The notes beneath the pieces are model-generated. The model was not told where the DNA came from. It did no database searches and was given only the letters and a program-made list of their open reading frames with translations. The position numbers were made by a program, and so were the translations under genes. Positions 33,198-41,769 of a DNA stretch of 64,000 nucleotides are shown here, piece by piece. Source of the stretch: JAUWCL01 sp964599375 (lineage in GTDB: Bacteria; Krumholzibacteriota; Krumholzibacteriia; Krumholzibacteriales; Krumholzibacteriaceae); contig CAZREW010000005.1 of the NCBI GenBank assembly GCA_964599375.1, positions 62,001-126,000 of the forward strand, read 5' to 3'. Position 1 is the stretch's first letter. Each line of letters begins with the position of its first letter.

Positions 33198-33587
33198 TCA
33201 TCCGGCTTTCGGCCTGCCCTCCAGCACCCATCGCTTCGCCTTGTCGAAATCACGGAAGACCCTTACCTTTATCGGCGCCTGTTCCGAGAAGACCTCGAAC
33301 ATCCTGGTCATGCCGTATGTCCTGTCGCCTGATACAACTACCGCCGACCGCGACTTGCCGATCCTTTTCCGGTTCTCTATGAGAAAATGGACGAGCAGCC
33401 GCAGGTCGCCCTGGTCAGACTCCCATTTCATGGCCCTCAGATCCGTGATGCCGTCAAGCTCCGGCTCGTAGTCATCGCTCGAGATCACCTTTTCGAGTCC
33501 CGCCAGGACTTCGCTGACATCTACCTCGCCCTTCAGGACCCCGTAGACTATCCTGTCTTCCTTGTCGATCCTGAACTCTACAGTCAT
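33198..33587 (-). CDS. SpoIIAA-like (STAS-like) small protein
   Basis: A 129-residue cytoplasmic protein. Its pattern, MTVEFRIDKEDRIVYGVLKGEVDVSEVLAGLE, then DGITDLRAM, helix LVHFLIENRKRIGK, VVVSGDRTYGM and a last helix, matches the SpoIIAA-like/STAS-related fold of small regulators and lipid-binding proteins. No phosphorylated serine at the classical STAS site is obvious. It lies between the heme-porin and the cytochrome genes but has no evident redox motif. The 112-nt gap after it and the 23-nt gap before it hold nothing clear. Confidence 0.6.
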   Translation of the reverse strand: MTVEFRIDKEDRIVYGVLKGEVDVSEVLAGLEKVISSDDYEPELDGITDLRAMKWESDQGDLRLLVHFLIENRKRIGKSRSAVVVSGDRTYGMTRMFEVFSEQAPIKVRVFRDFDKAKRWVLEGRPKAG

Positions 33588-33610
33588 CTTCCTGCTCCAT
33601 GGAAAGAGCG

Positions 33611-34975
33611 TCAGTAATCGACGACCTCGAATGTGGTCTGCGCGTCATTGACGCGGATCGCCTCGGTCTCGTCGTCTGGCACCTTGAGAAACTCGGCGAT
33701 CGATTTCACGAGCCGCCTGTAATTGAGTTCCGCTTTGACCGTGACCGTGCCGAACGCTATGTCATCGGGCACTGTCCATGTGTAAGTCTCTATCTTCGTC
33801 TCCCGCGGGCCGATCCGGTAGTCGGTCCCCAGCGAGGCGGTGTTCCACTGCGCGATCGTCCTGTGTCCCTGCGGATCGAAATAGGGAAGACAGAATATCC
33901 TGTCACCCTCGTACTCCAGGGCGTCACGCGGCAGCCCCGCGAAAGAGGGATCGCCGAGCATCATGCCCATGTCCTGGTATGCAAGGGCGTTGCTCGTGAC
34001 CGTCTCGCTCTCTCCCTCGAACCCCTTCAGGTCGACGGGGATATGATATACCGTGCCGTCGGGACAGTGGGCGGAGACGTGCAGCCAGAGCTGTCTCTCC
34101 TCGGCCGACCCGCTCGGGACCTTGTGGCCGCACTTGCCGTTGAACAGCTGCACGCTGATCACGACTATATCGCCCGGCTCGACTTCCCTGCTGTCAGGAT
34201 GCATCCGCATCTCGATCGCGCCTTTTACCTTGCCCGGGTCGTGCGCTCCGTGAAAAAGATGCTGGGCTATGTCCGGGAATTCTCTCTGTGAAGTGTTAGC
34301 GCTGCGTCCCGGCGCCCCGGGCATATGGCACCTCTGGCACGGGACCCCCTGGGCGGCGTAAGGGCCTTCCTTCCACTCAAGCTGCGTCGACTTCACCCAT
34401 ATTCCGTAAGGGTCCTTCTCGTTATGGCAGATCCCGCAGAACTCTGCAGTTCGCACCAGCTCGAGGTACTCGGTCGTGTGGAAGGGGCTTTTCCCCCCTT
34501 CGCGGCTGCCCCGCTTGACCTTTCCGGGATCGACCTCATAGTTGAAATTGAACGAAGGATCTCCGGTCCTCCCCTTTATCGTGTGGCAGAAGTCGCACGA
34601 TACGCTCTCGTCCGCCCTGCTGCCACCCGGCCTCGGGGGATCTCCCAGCCCGGATACCCACGCGAGAGGGGCGTGGCACCCGTTGCACCCGGAGACAGGG
34701 CCGGCGAGACCGGGATCCTGCTCGACGTGCCTGCGGGCAAGGTCAAAATACTCTATCTCGTCCCAGTGATGCGTAAACGCGATCGCCATCGCGGACTGTG
34801 ACCACTGCTCGTATATATCGACGTGACATGACCTGCAGGCCTGGGGGCGCTGGTAATCGTCGAAACTCTTTGTGCCGTATGTGCCTCCGGCTTCCTCTCC
34901 CGCCCGGGAGGGGATGAACAGCGCCGACAGGACCATCAACGAAACAAGGCTGACGATGACGGGTTGGTACCTCAA
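33611..34975 (-). CDS. Exported pentaheme c-type cytochrome
   Basis: A 454-residue protein with a signal peptide (1-25) and five CXXCH motifs: 47-51 CRSCH, 97-101 CNGCH, 127-131 CDFCH, 180-184 CGICH and 213-217 CQRCH. Additional histidines before and between the motifs (HTTEYLE, HHWDEI) may be distal ligands. The C-terminal 230 residues form a beta-sandwich-like region without hemes (VEPGDIVVISVQLFNG, YTWTVPDDI). This resembles the cytochrome c554/multiheme families of anaerobic respiration. The start is TTG 34975 with GGAGG 6 nt upstream; the longer in-frame start at 35068 lacks one and would spoil the signal peptide. Electron partner unknown; the heme-porin two genes downstream is a candidate. 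Confidence 0.8.
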   Translation of the reverse strand: MRYQPVIVSLVSLMVLSALFIPSRAGEEAGGTYGTKSFDDYQRPQACRSCHVDIYEQWSQSAMAIAFTHHWDEIEYFDLARRHVEQDPGLAGPVSGCNGCHAPLAWVSGLGDPPRPGGSRADESVSCDFCHTIKGRTGDPSFNFNYEVDPGKVKRGSREGGKSPFHTTEYLELVRTAEFCGICHNEKDPYGIWVKSTQLEWKEGPYAAQGVPCQRCHMPGAPGRSANTSQREFPDIAQHLFHGAHDPGKVKGAIEMRMHPDSREVEPGDIVVISVQLFNGKCGHKVPSGSAEERQLWLHVSAHCPDGTVYHIPVDLKGFEGESETVTSNALAYQDMGMMLGDPSFAGLPRDALEYEGDRIFCLPYFDPQGHRTIAQWNTASLGTDYRIGPRETKIETYTWTVPDDIAFGTVTVKAELNYRRLVKSIAEFLKVPDDETEAIRVNDAQTTFEVVDY

Positions 34976-35193
34976 TCCATACCTCCGCTCGCGTTTTATT
35001 GTCCATGGGTGCAGCCCGACAGGTGCGCAAACTGAAGCCATTCTAGGACGAATCGTTATCGATTTCAACAGTCAATAGATCGCCCGCGGACACCTTTCGA
35101 TGAAATATCGGTTTCCCTTCCTGCAGGCTGATGATGTACGCTTACGCGGAGATGAATCACTATTTTTAAGCATCATGCCCTGCGGCCGGCGGC

Positions 35194-35628
35194 ATGGAGA
35201 ACCCTATGATACTTATAAATAATGACCTGTCGATCCCTGAGAGCGAGATCTCGCTGAGATTCTCGCGCTCGAGCGGACCGGGCGGGCAGAACGTGAACAA
35301 GCTCAACACGCGGGTGACGCTTCTCTTCGACGTTGCCGGCTCGCCGAGCCTCAGCGGTCCGCAGCGCGCCCGGATAATGGAAAGACTCGCCACGAGGATC
35401 ACCCGCGAGGGGATCCTGCGCGTAGTCTCACAGAAGCACCGTACCCAGAAGATGAACCGTGAGGCCGCCACGGAAAGGTTTATGGAGCTGCTTCGCGGCG
35501 CGCTGGACCGCAGGCGTCCCCGCAGGAGGACCGGCGTGCCGGCCGGCGTGAAGAGAAAGCGCCTCGAAGACAAGCGCCGCAGGAGCCGTATCAAGACCGG
35601 CAGGGCGAGACCCGCCGATGACGATTGA
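35194..35628 (+). CDS. arfB: ArfB-type ribosome rescue peptidyl-tRNA hydrolase
   Basis: A 144-residue release-factor-like protein. The GGQ motif lies in FSRSSGPGGQNVNKLNT, and the basic C-terminal tail (RRRPRRRTGVPAG...KRKRLEDKRRRSRIKTGRARP) is the part that enters the empty mRNA channel. It hydrolyses peptidyl-tRNA on stalled ribosomes. Length and motif match ArfB/YaeJ. The gene has its own orientation between two minus-strand genes; the 125-nt gap before it probably holds its promoter, but I cannot fix the elements. Confidence 0.9.
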   Translation: MENPMILINNDLSIPESEISLRFSRSSGPGGQNVNKLNTRVTLLFDVAGSPSLSGPQRARIMERLATRITREGILRVVSQKHRTQKMNREAATERFMELLRGALDRRRPRRRTGVPAGVKRKRLEDKRRRSRIKTGRARPADDD

Positions 35629-35658
35629 CCTTCACGGACCAGCGCTTAGCCCGTCCCC

Positions 35659-35990
35659 TCAGTCCGATCTCAGCACCTCGGAGACGAACTGCTCGAGAGG
35701 CACCTTCTCGAGCGCGCCGTCGCCCTTCACCGGTCCACCGTCCGACTGAAAAAGCTCGACACCGGCAAAAGACGGCCTCGTGACGAGCCTCTTCCCCGTC
35801 GCGGGATCCCGTTCGATCTCGAACCTGCCCTGGGACAGTCCGGCCACCTGGTACTGAGACGCGCTGCCGCATGGCTCGAGAAACAGCAGCACCTCCTCGC
35901 CTTCCTTCCATTGCAGGGCGCCTTCGACGGTTACCTTGACGTTGCCGACGATGCCGCCGAGCTGGACCAGCTCGACTCGGGGGCTGTGCT
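35659..35990 (-). pseudogene. Remnant of an exported protein gene (N-terminal part missing)
   Basis: In the frame one base off the CHAT gene, an open frame starts right after the CHAT stop (35997) and runs to 35659. It encodes HSPRVELVQLGGIVGNVKV and LQWKEGEEVLLFLEPCGSA, followed by ERDPATGKRL. The style is that of the C-terminal half of secreted hypothetical proteins that carry 'VLQLGGVVGn...v.G.p.F..GEEVLLFL'. The frame has no ATG, GTG or TTG start before 35892, and that GTG would cut the conserved domain. The upstream frame closes inside the CHAT gene. It may be a decayed gene, a piece expressed by reinitiation, or a frameshift fusion. Confidence 0.5.
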
Positions 35991-35996
35991 GACCCT

Positions 35997-38900
35997 TTAA
36001 TAAGGCGCCTTTTCCGTCCCTATGACTATGAAAGAGGCCCAGTGGAACGGATGCGAATACTCCCCGCTCGAGAGGAGCCTTTTGCGGGCCTCATTGATCG
36101 CCTCATGCGCAGGTCTCTTCTTTTCAGCCATGTATCCGTAGAAATATCTCATCAGCTCCGAAGTAGATTTATCAGGGACTGCCCACAGGCTCGACACCAC
36201 CGCCTCCGCGCCCGCGCCGAGAAAGGCCCGGCTCAGGCCGACTACGCCCTCCCCCCTGCTTACCCGGCCCGTGGCGGTCTCACAGGCGGACAGGACTACG
36301 AGGCGCGACTCGACGGGAAGGGTCAGGATCTCGAGTGTATGAAGGAATCCATCCTCGCCGTCACCGGGCGCGGCCGACAGGGCAATGCTCGAAGCTGCCG
36401 GCGTGACAGGATCGACGAGGCCGTGCGCAGCGATATGGACAATACGCGAAGGATCCCATCTGATGATCCTCTTCAGCGCCGCCTCGCTGGCCTGCTTACC
36501 GGTCAGGATGACCCGCCTGTCGGCATCGAACAGGAGGCCTATCCCCTCTACCTCGGCGCGGGTATTAGGCAGAGGCCTCAGAACGCGCTCTCCGCTCTCG
36601 CCGAGATACGAATAATCGGGGTCTCCGGCGGCGACCAGCTCCGTCTCATATTTCTTCACTCTCTTCTTCTCGCGCAGCCCCGCGAAGACTGACGCGGACG
36701 GCGCGTACAGAAGCGTGCGGGAACGGAAGAGGAAAGGCATGTCCTTCCAGTCCGCCCCGTCCTCGAACTCCTTCTCGAGAAGGACCTCGAACGGGATCTC
36801 GAAGAGGCATCCGTCCGGTACTACTACGATGTGCTTAGCCCTGGCGAGACGCTCCCCACCGGGAGCGATCAGAGTCATGTAAAGTTTCCGTGCCTGCGCC
36901 CTTAGGCGGTCATCACCCGCGCCCGGCCTGGTCAGCGCCATGGCGAGCATGTCGATCTCGCGCGAAAGCTCCGCCCGCCCGGGCAGCTCATACAGGTCGT
37001 GCCCCGAGCGGTCGATCACCCAGAGCTGGGAGGCGCTGTCCCCGAGCGCGTAAGCGAACATCACTGTGCTCTTCGGCAGCGACCTGCGGACCGACTCGAG
37101 GCCGATGACGTCACCAAATGAGGCCAGCCTGCCGGTCACCGACTCTATCCTATCCTTCCTGATCCGCCTGTATTCATGTTCAAGCCGTTCGTAGTCAGCC
37201 TCGTATCCCGTAGATGCCGGGTCTAGAGAATATATCGAGTCTAGTGCCGCGTCCTCGCGGGCCGAATGCTCGTCTGCGATCGAGGATTGCAGGAGCTCGA
37301 GCAGCCCCCTCGCCTTCGCCCTCTCGATAGTGCTGAAAGCTTCCTCTGACCAGGCCTCGTCCCCGGTCCTGAGCGCCATCCCCGCGAAATACCGCGCGAC
37401 CTCCTCGTAGTAGAACCTGCTCGTGCCGCCCAGCATCCCCGCCCCGAGCTCGGCGCTTCCCGTCTCCAAGCCGGCCTCCTCTATGAGCGACAGGGCGCGT
37501 TCATAATAGTGCCTGGCGCTGTCAGGATCCGCCTGCTCGAAGGTATGGGCTATGCCCATCCAGATATTCGACTCATATTCATTCAAACCGATCCCACGCA
37601 TGCGGGGAAGAAGATCGCGGAAGAGACCACGCGCCTTCTCCTCCTCCCCGGCCAGGGCCGTGATCGTGGCGATACCGATCTCGTCGTGGAGCATCCACAT
37701 CTCCGCTCCCGCTTCACTGTTTATCTCCAGTGCCGCCTGCCAGTGCCCGAGGGCTGCGGTGTAGTCGCCGCGCGCCTCTTCGATCTGGGCGGCGAGGGAA
37801 TGTGCCTCATTAAGTATGGACGCCGCCTCGAGCCCCGCCGCCTTCGCGAGGGCCGAATCGGCGAAGACGAGCCCCCTGTCGAGCGCCCCGAGCTCGAGAT
37901 AGAGATACCCGATATCTACCATCGCCGTCATCACCAGGACGGGATCCTCGAGCTTTTTAGCGGCCTCGAGAAAAGAGAGGAAATCGTTTCTCGCGCTATC
38001 GAGCTCGCCCGTCTTGAGATAGATGAGCCCCCGGTTCTTGAGCAGCTCCGCAGAGTAGACCGGATCGGGGCTTGTCTCCAGGAGTTTACCGACGGTATCG
38101 AGCTCTCTCATCGCTTCCCCGTAACGGGAGCCGCTCGACAGGTTGAGGGCGATGTTCATGCGGATCGCGATCTCGTACGGCGTGTTCTGCGAGGATACTG
38201 CGATCCCGAGCGCCTCGCGGTAAGACTGATTCGACCTGTCCAGCCGGCCCATGTCGGAATAGAGATTCGCCACGCTGTTCAGCAGGTCCATCTGCTGTGT
38301 ATCGTTGCCGAGGCTCCCGACAAGCGTCGCGGCCTCCTCGTAGCAATCGCGCGCCGCCGAGAGCCTTCCCATCCTGGAATATGTGTTGCCGAGGTATGTC
38401 AGAGAGGTGCCCAGCCCGCCCAGGTCGCCCGTACCGCGGCGCAGGTCTATCGCCCGCCGGTAGTACACCTCTGCCGAATCGAACCTGCCCGTGATGAAAA
38501 AGGCCGTGCCGATGCCGTTGAGCGTCCTTCCCTCGAGGATATCGTCGTCGATCGCGCGGCGGGCGGCAAGCGCCCTGCCGTAATATTCGAAGACCGAGTC
38601 AAAATCCCCGGCGTACCAGTAGAGCACTCCGAAGCTCCCGTAGAGTATCGCCTCTGAATATCTGTCTCCTATCCCGACGTAGATATCCAGCGCCCTGCCG
38701 AGGAGCTCCGCCGCCTTTTCGTACTCCCGTGCCTTTCTCGCCTCGGTCGACTGCTCCTCGAAGGCCTTTGCCTCTGCCCGAGCGCTCCTCTGGTCCCGAG
38801 TCCACCCGTGATAGACATCTACCAGCGCGAAAGGCGCCGGATCGCCGCCCGAGTCCCTGTAGAGACCAGCGACAAGCCGTGCGAACTCCATGTTCTCCCG

Positions 38901-39167
38901 CTCATCATCGGAGCTCCCCTGGTCCCCGACGGCGACCGCGATATCTATCAGCTGATATACTGCGGCGCCGACAAGGACCTGATTGTCTTCCACGAATCGT
39001 CCCAGCGCCTCTTCGCCACCGGCCCGGTATATCGAGTCCGCCGCAGTGATAAAATCCGTGACAGGGTCCTGCGCATATGTAGGAGCAGAAAGGATGAGGA
39101 TGAGGATGAGGAAGAGCGCCAGAGATACGAGTCCCGGCAGCGACCTTGCGGGATTATCGATCATCAT
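35997..39167 (-). CDS. Exported TPR-CHAT protein (caspase-like protease candidate)
   Basis: A 1056-residue protein. A hydrophobic N-terminal segment (LPGLVSLALFLILILILSAPTYAQ) is a signal peptide. Residues 60-600 carry many TPR repeats (for example GSFGVLYWYAGDFDSVFEYYGRAL, LTYLGNTYSRMGRL). The C-terminal CHAT domain has the His of IVHIAAHG (H915) and the Cys of LSACETATG (C962), spaced 47 residues as in caspase-fold proteases. CHAT proteins cleave partner proteins in signalling or conflict systems, but this one is predicted to be secreted or periplasmic. The start is the ATG pair at 39167/39164, with AAAGGAG about 10 nt before; a longer start at 39200 is possible. Confidence 0.85.
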   Translation of the reverse strand: MMIDNPARSLPGLVSLALFLILILILSAPTYAQDPVTDFITAADSIYRAGGEEALGRFVEDNQVLVGAAVYQLIDIAVAVGDQGSSDDERENMEFARLVAGLYRDSGGDPAPFALVDVYHGWTRDQRSARAEAKAFEEQSTEARKAREYEKAAELLGRALDIYVGIGDRYSEAILYGSFGVLYWYAGDFDSVFEYYGRALAARRAIDDDILEGRTLNGIGTAFFITGRFDSAEVYYRRAIDLRRGTGDLGGLGTSLTYLGNTYSRMGRLSAARDCYEEAATLVGSLGNDTQQMDLLNSVANLYSDMGRLDRSNQSYREALGIAVSSQNTPYEIAIRMNIALNLSSGSRYGEAMRELDTVGKLLETSPDPVYSAELLKNRGLIYLKTGELDSARNDFLSFLEAAKKLEDPVLVMTAMVDIGYLYLELGALDRGLVFADSALAKAAGLEAASILNEAHSLAAQIEEARGDYTAALGHWQAALEINSEAGAEMWMLHDEIGIATITALAGEEEKARGLFRDLLPRMRGIGLNEYESNIWMGIAHTFEQADPDSARHYYERALSLIEEAGLETGSAELGAGMLGGTSRFYYEEVARYFAGMALRTGDEAWSEEAFSTIERAKARGLLELLQSSIADEHSAREDAALDSIYSLDPASTGYEADYERLEHEYRRIRKDRIESVTGRLASFGDVIGLESVRRSLPKSTVMFAYALGDSASQLWVIDRSGHDLYELPGRAELSREIDMLAMALTRPGAGDDRLRAQARKLYMTLIAPGGERLARAKHIVVVPDGCLFEIPFEVLLEKEFEDGADWKDMPFLFRSRTLLYAPSASVFAGLREKKRVKKYETELVAAGDPDYSYLGESGERVLRPLPNTRAEVEGIGLLFDADRRVILTGKQASEAALKRIIRWDPSRIVHIAAHGLVDPVTPAASSIALSAAPGDGEDGFLHTLEILTLPVESRLVVLSACETATGRVSRGEGVVGLSRAFLGAGAEAVVSSLWAVPDKSTSELMRYFYGYMAEKKRPAHEAINEARKRLLSSGEYSHPFHWASFIVIGTEKAPY

Positions 39168-39325
39168 CGGCGGCCTGCTCCTTTCCGGGCAATACGACAC
39201 CGTAATACAGCGTTGACACCCGGCAGAATGTTCAGGTTAAGCCATCGCTCGTATGTTTATGCAAGAAGTTGTTTTTTGGCCACTTATAGCTGGATTGTAT
39301 CATATGCCCACTCCGGATGTAAAGA

Positions 39326-39356
39326 TTGCAGATGCTCTTTTTCGCTGTGGTATAAT
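39326..39356 (+). promoter_or_regulatory. Promoter of the ECF sigma gene
   Basis: TTGCAG (39326-39331), a 19-nt spacer and a perfect TATAAT (39351-39356). The start is expected near 39363, 74 nt before the sigma start codon. The spacer is slightly long. Confidence 0.5.
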
Positions 39357-39436
39357 CGATCAGGGACATCCATTACGAAGATTTCTGACAGGATCCGGCC
39401 CTCCCACTCGTCCTGTGTATGAGTAAGGGAGCTCCC

Positions 39437-39961
39437 GTGAACGAGAGAACGGACGAGTATCTGGTCAAAGCAAGCCGTGACGGAGACAGGCAGGCATTCG
39501 CCGGCCTGGTCCGGAGGCATTCGAGGAGGGTATACGCCGTGTGCATCGGGATCCTGGGAAACACGACCGACAGCGATGATATGGCCCAGGAAGCCTTTGT
39601 GAGAGGTTTCTCGAGGATCAGCACCCTCCGCGGCGGCGAATCGTTCGGCCCGTGGATCACGGGCATCGCGAGGAACCTCTGCCGGGACCACATCCGTGTC
39701 AACGCGAGGCGCAGAGAGCTTCTGGAGCAGCACGCTCACGACCCGCGCCCGGAGGAGGAAGATCACTCCGCCCTTCATGAGGCACTGGCGGAGCTCCCCG
39801 AGGAGTACCGGATCCCGCTGATGCTCTTCTACTTCGACGGGAAGAGCGCCGGAAGGCTCGCCGAGGAGCTCGAGATAAGCCATGCCGGGGCGTGCACCAG
39901 GCTGAGCAGGGCGCGCAGGGAGCTGCGAAGGATCCTTGAGAGACAGGCAGGTTCGAGATGA
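39437..39961 (+). CDS. ECF (group 4) RNA polymerase sigma factor
   Basis: A 174-residue sigma factor. Region 2 includes FAGLVRRHSRRVYAVCIGIL and DSDDMAQEAFVRGFSRI (region 2.4), with FGPWITGIARNLCRDHIR closing it; region 4 is LAELPEEYRIPLMLFYF and LAEELEISHAGACTRLSRARREL (helix-turn-helix). There is no extra C-terminal domain. The start is GTG 39437 with AAGGGAG 5 nt upstream; ATG 39419 lacks a site. The next gene overlaps by ATGA and encodes its anti-sigma partner, so the pair is a classic envelope-stress type switch. Confidence 0.88.
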   Translation: MNERTDEYLVKASRDGDRQAFAGLVRRHSRRVYAVCIGILGNTTDSDDMAQEAFVRGFSRISTLRGGESFGPWITGIARNLCRDHIRVNARRRELLEQHAHDPRPEEEDHSALHEALAELPEEYRIPLMLFYFDGKSAGRLAEELEISHAGACTRLSRARRELRRILERQAGSR

Positions 39962-41259
39962 GTGACCGCTGCGCGGAGATACGGGAAAAGCTCGCGGAGA
40001 TGCTCCATTCGGAGCTTCTCGCAGGCGAAGCCGAAAAGGTCGAGGAGCACCTCGCCGGATGCGCCGGGTGCAGGGAGTATCGCGACGCGCTGCTGGAGGA
40101 CGACAGGCTGCTTACCGGAATGACTCGTTCGATGGATGAAAGGATCGAACTCCTGGAGGAGAGAGTCATGGAATCTATAGGAAAGCGGCAACAGAAGAAA
40201 CAGGGATCGTCATTCGGATGGCCTGCCAGGATAGGGCTCGCGGCCGCGGCTGCGCTGATCCTGACGATCGGATGGAACGTGATATTCAGGGGCGGCTCCG
40301 GAGATGTGGTCTGGGCAAAGGTCATCGCCCAGGTCCAGGAGGCCCAGGATTACATATGCCGCATCGACAGGGTGGCGACACCGTGGGACAGCGCGGATAT
40401 AGTGGCCTATTTCTCCAGAAAGTACGGACAGAAGAAGGTCCTCTACATAGATGGCAAGCTCGCGGCCGAGATATTCGTGAGGCCCGGGGAGAAGGTGATA
40501 CACCTTCTTCACCACAAGGATGAGGCGTACGTCACGATCGGGGTCACGAGCAGCGACGCGAAGAAGCTGACGGACATGACCAGCGCGCGGGACCTGGTCG
40601 AATACTTCCATTCCTTCAAGTACTGCGAGATAGGCACAAGAAAGATCGACGGCGTGACGGCGACCGGCATCGAAGTGGACGATCCGGCGATGTGGGCAGG
40701 CCAGTATGAAGAAGGCTCGGTGCGTCTCTGGGTCGACTCTTCCACGCTGTGGCCTGTGCTTATCGAGCGCGAGTTCAGCTCGGACGGCGGGAAGGTGCGA
40801 GTCAGCGAGACATACAGGGATTTCCAGTGGAATCCTTCGCTTTCGAAGGAGGACTTCGAGTTCACCGTCCCGGAAGGCTACGGTACGCTCGACTTCGGGG
40901 AGACGAAGGAAGGCGAAACCGGGGCCATCGAGGGACTCCGGGCCTACGCGAAGCTCTCGAACGGCAGATACCCGAGCGACCCCGCCTTCGACACCGCGGC
41001 GAGCGAGATAAGGAAGGACCGGGACCGGCTGCAGGAGAAAAAGGAATGGGGCCCCGAAGAGATCAAGGATTTCTTCAAGGTACGCGGTCTCAGCGTGTTT
41101 TACGCGGGACTAGTAGAGGACGGCGTGGAAGTCGAATATAACGGCGGCTCGGTCGGTGCACTCGACTACGACAAGGTGCTGATGCGATGGAGGCTGGAAG
41201 ACGGGCGCTGGCGGGTCATCTACGGCGACCTGCGGACTGAGACTGTCTCTGGGGACTGA
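39958..41259 (+). CDS. Membrane anti-sigma factor with C-terminal LolA-like/DUF domain
   Basis: A 433-residue single-pass protein. The N-terminal zinc-type anti-sigma motif is HLAGCAGC (HxxxCxxC), with an earlier Cys in DRCAEIRE. A membrane helix follows (about 85-105: IGLAAAAALILTIGWNVIF). The periplasmic part is long: YFSRKYGQKKVLYIDGKLAAEIF and DFQWNPSLSKEDFEFTVPEGYG resemble the outer-membrane lipoprotein-sorting (LolA-like) fold found in such anti-sigma proteins. A further domain ends the protein. It probably holds the sigma factor at the membrane until an envelope signal releases it. It overlaps the sigma gene by 4 nt. Confidence 0.8.
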   Translation: MSDRCAEIREKLAEMLHSELLAGEAEKVEEHLAGCAGCREYRDALLEDDRLLTGMTRSMDERIELLEERVMESIGKRQQKKQGSSFGWPARIGLAAAAALILTIGWNVIFRGGSGDVVWAKVIAQVQEAQDYICRIDRVATPWDSADIVAYFSRKYGQKKVLYIDGKLAAEIFVRPGEKVIHLLHHKDEAYVTIGVTSSDAKKLTDMTSARDLVEYFHSFKYCEIGTRKIDGVTATGIEVDDPAMWAGQYEEGSVRLWVDSSTLWPVLIEREFSSDGGKVRVSETYRDFQWNPSLSKEDFEFTVPEGYGTLDFGETKEGETGAIEGLRAYAKLSNGRYPSDPAFDTAASEIRKDRDRLQEKKEWGPEEIKDFFKVRGLSVFYAGLVEDGVEVEYNGGSVGALDYDKVLMRWRLEDGRWRVIYGDLRTETVSGD

Positions 41260-41377
41260 TCTAGATACGGCATCCCCGCGTTGAATAGTCTCAGGCCATG
41301 ACTTGTATTACATTACGGAACAGGGAGTCGCGCCGCAGGCCGCCGCGCGGCTCCATCACACCCTGCAGGAGGTAGAT

Positions 41378-41644
41378 ATGAGCGGTATCTTTCTGGCATT
41401 GGCGCTGGCAAGCCTGGCATGGGGCGTTGTCTCGGCGATAAGGATCGCCGCTTTCCTGTCCGCCCGCGGCCACAAGATCAGCTTTCTCTTCTTCAGGCTG
41501 ATGATCCTCAAATACATCCACGACTACCAGGTCATAACATCCCGCGAAAACGAGAACGGACACGCCGGCCCGTGGTTCTATGCATACATAACGGCGATGA
41601 ACCTCGCCCTCGTATTCGCGATCGTCGGCATGATACTGAGGTAG
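41378..41644 (+). CDS. Small two-helix membrane protein
   Basis: An 88-residue protein. Hydrophobic helices are at residues 2-30 (GIFLALALASLAWGVVSAIRIAAFL) and about 67-87 (AYITAMNLALVFAIVGMI). The loop between them (RLMILKYIHDYQVITSRENENGHAGPW) is polar. ATG 41378 is preceded by AGGAGG at 5 nt; the frame can also open at TTG 41303, which has no ribosome-binding site. The 118-nt gap behind the anti-sigma gene and the 125-nt gap before the tricorn gene, which holds a TATAAT at 41696, suggest it stands alone or trails the sigma operon. Family unknown to me. Confidence 0.65.
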   Translation: MSGIFLALALASLAWGVVSAIRIAAFLSARGHKISFLFFRLMILKYIHDYQVITSRENENGHAGPWFYAYITAMNLALVFAIVGMILR

Positions 41645-41769
41645 CCCGTCACCACCGATTGAAACATTACTGGATTCCGAGACGTCCCCCTGTTGTATAA
41701 TCCTGCGTCAGCGAATAACGTCAAGCTGCGCAACCGGATGGCTTCTTTCAACTCTTCGAGGGGGTAACC

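Noticed and set aside
35591..35911. Another minus-strand frame overlapping the CHAT-downstream remnant
   Set aside because: Its sequence is Arg/Gly-rich without structure, whereas the other frame shows conserved-looking strands.
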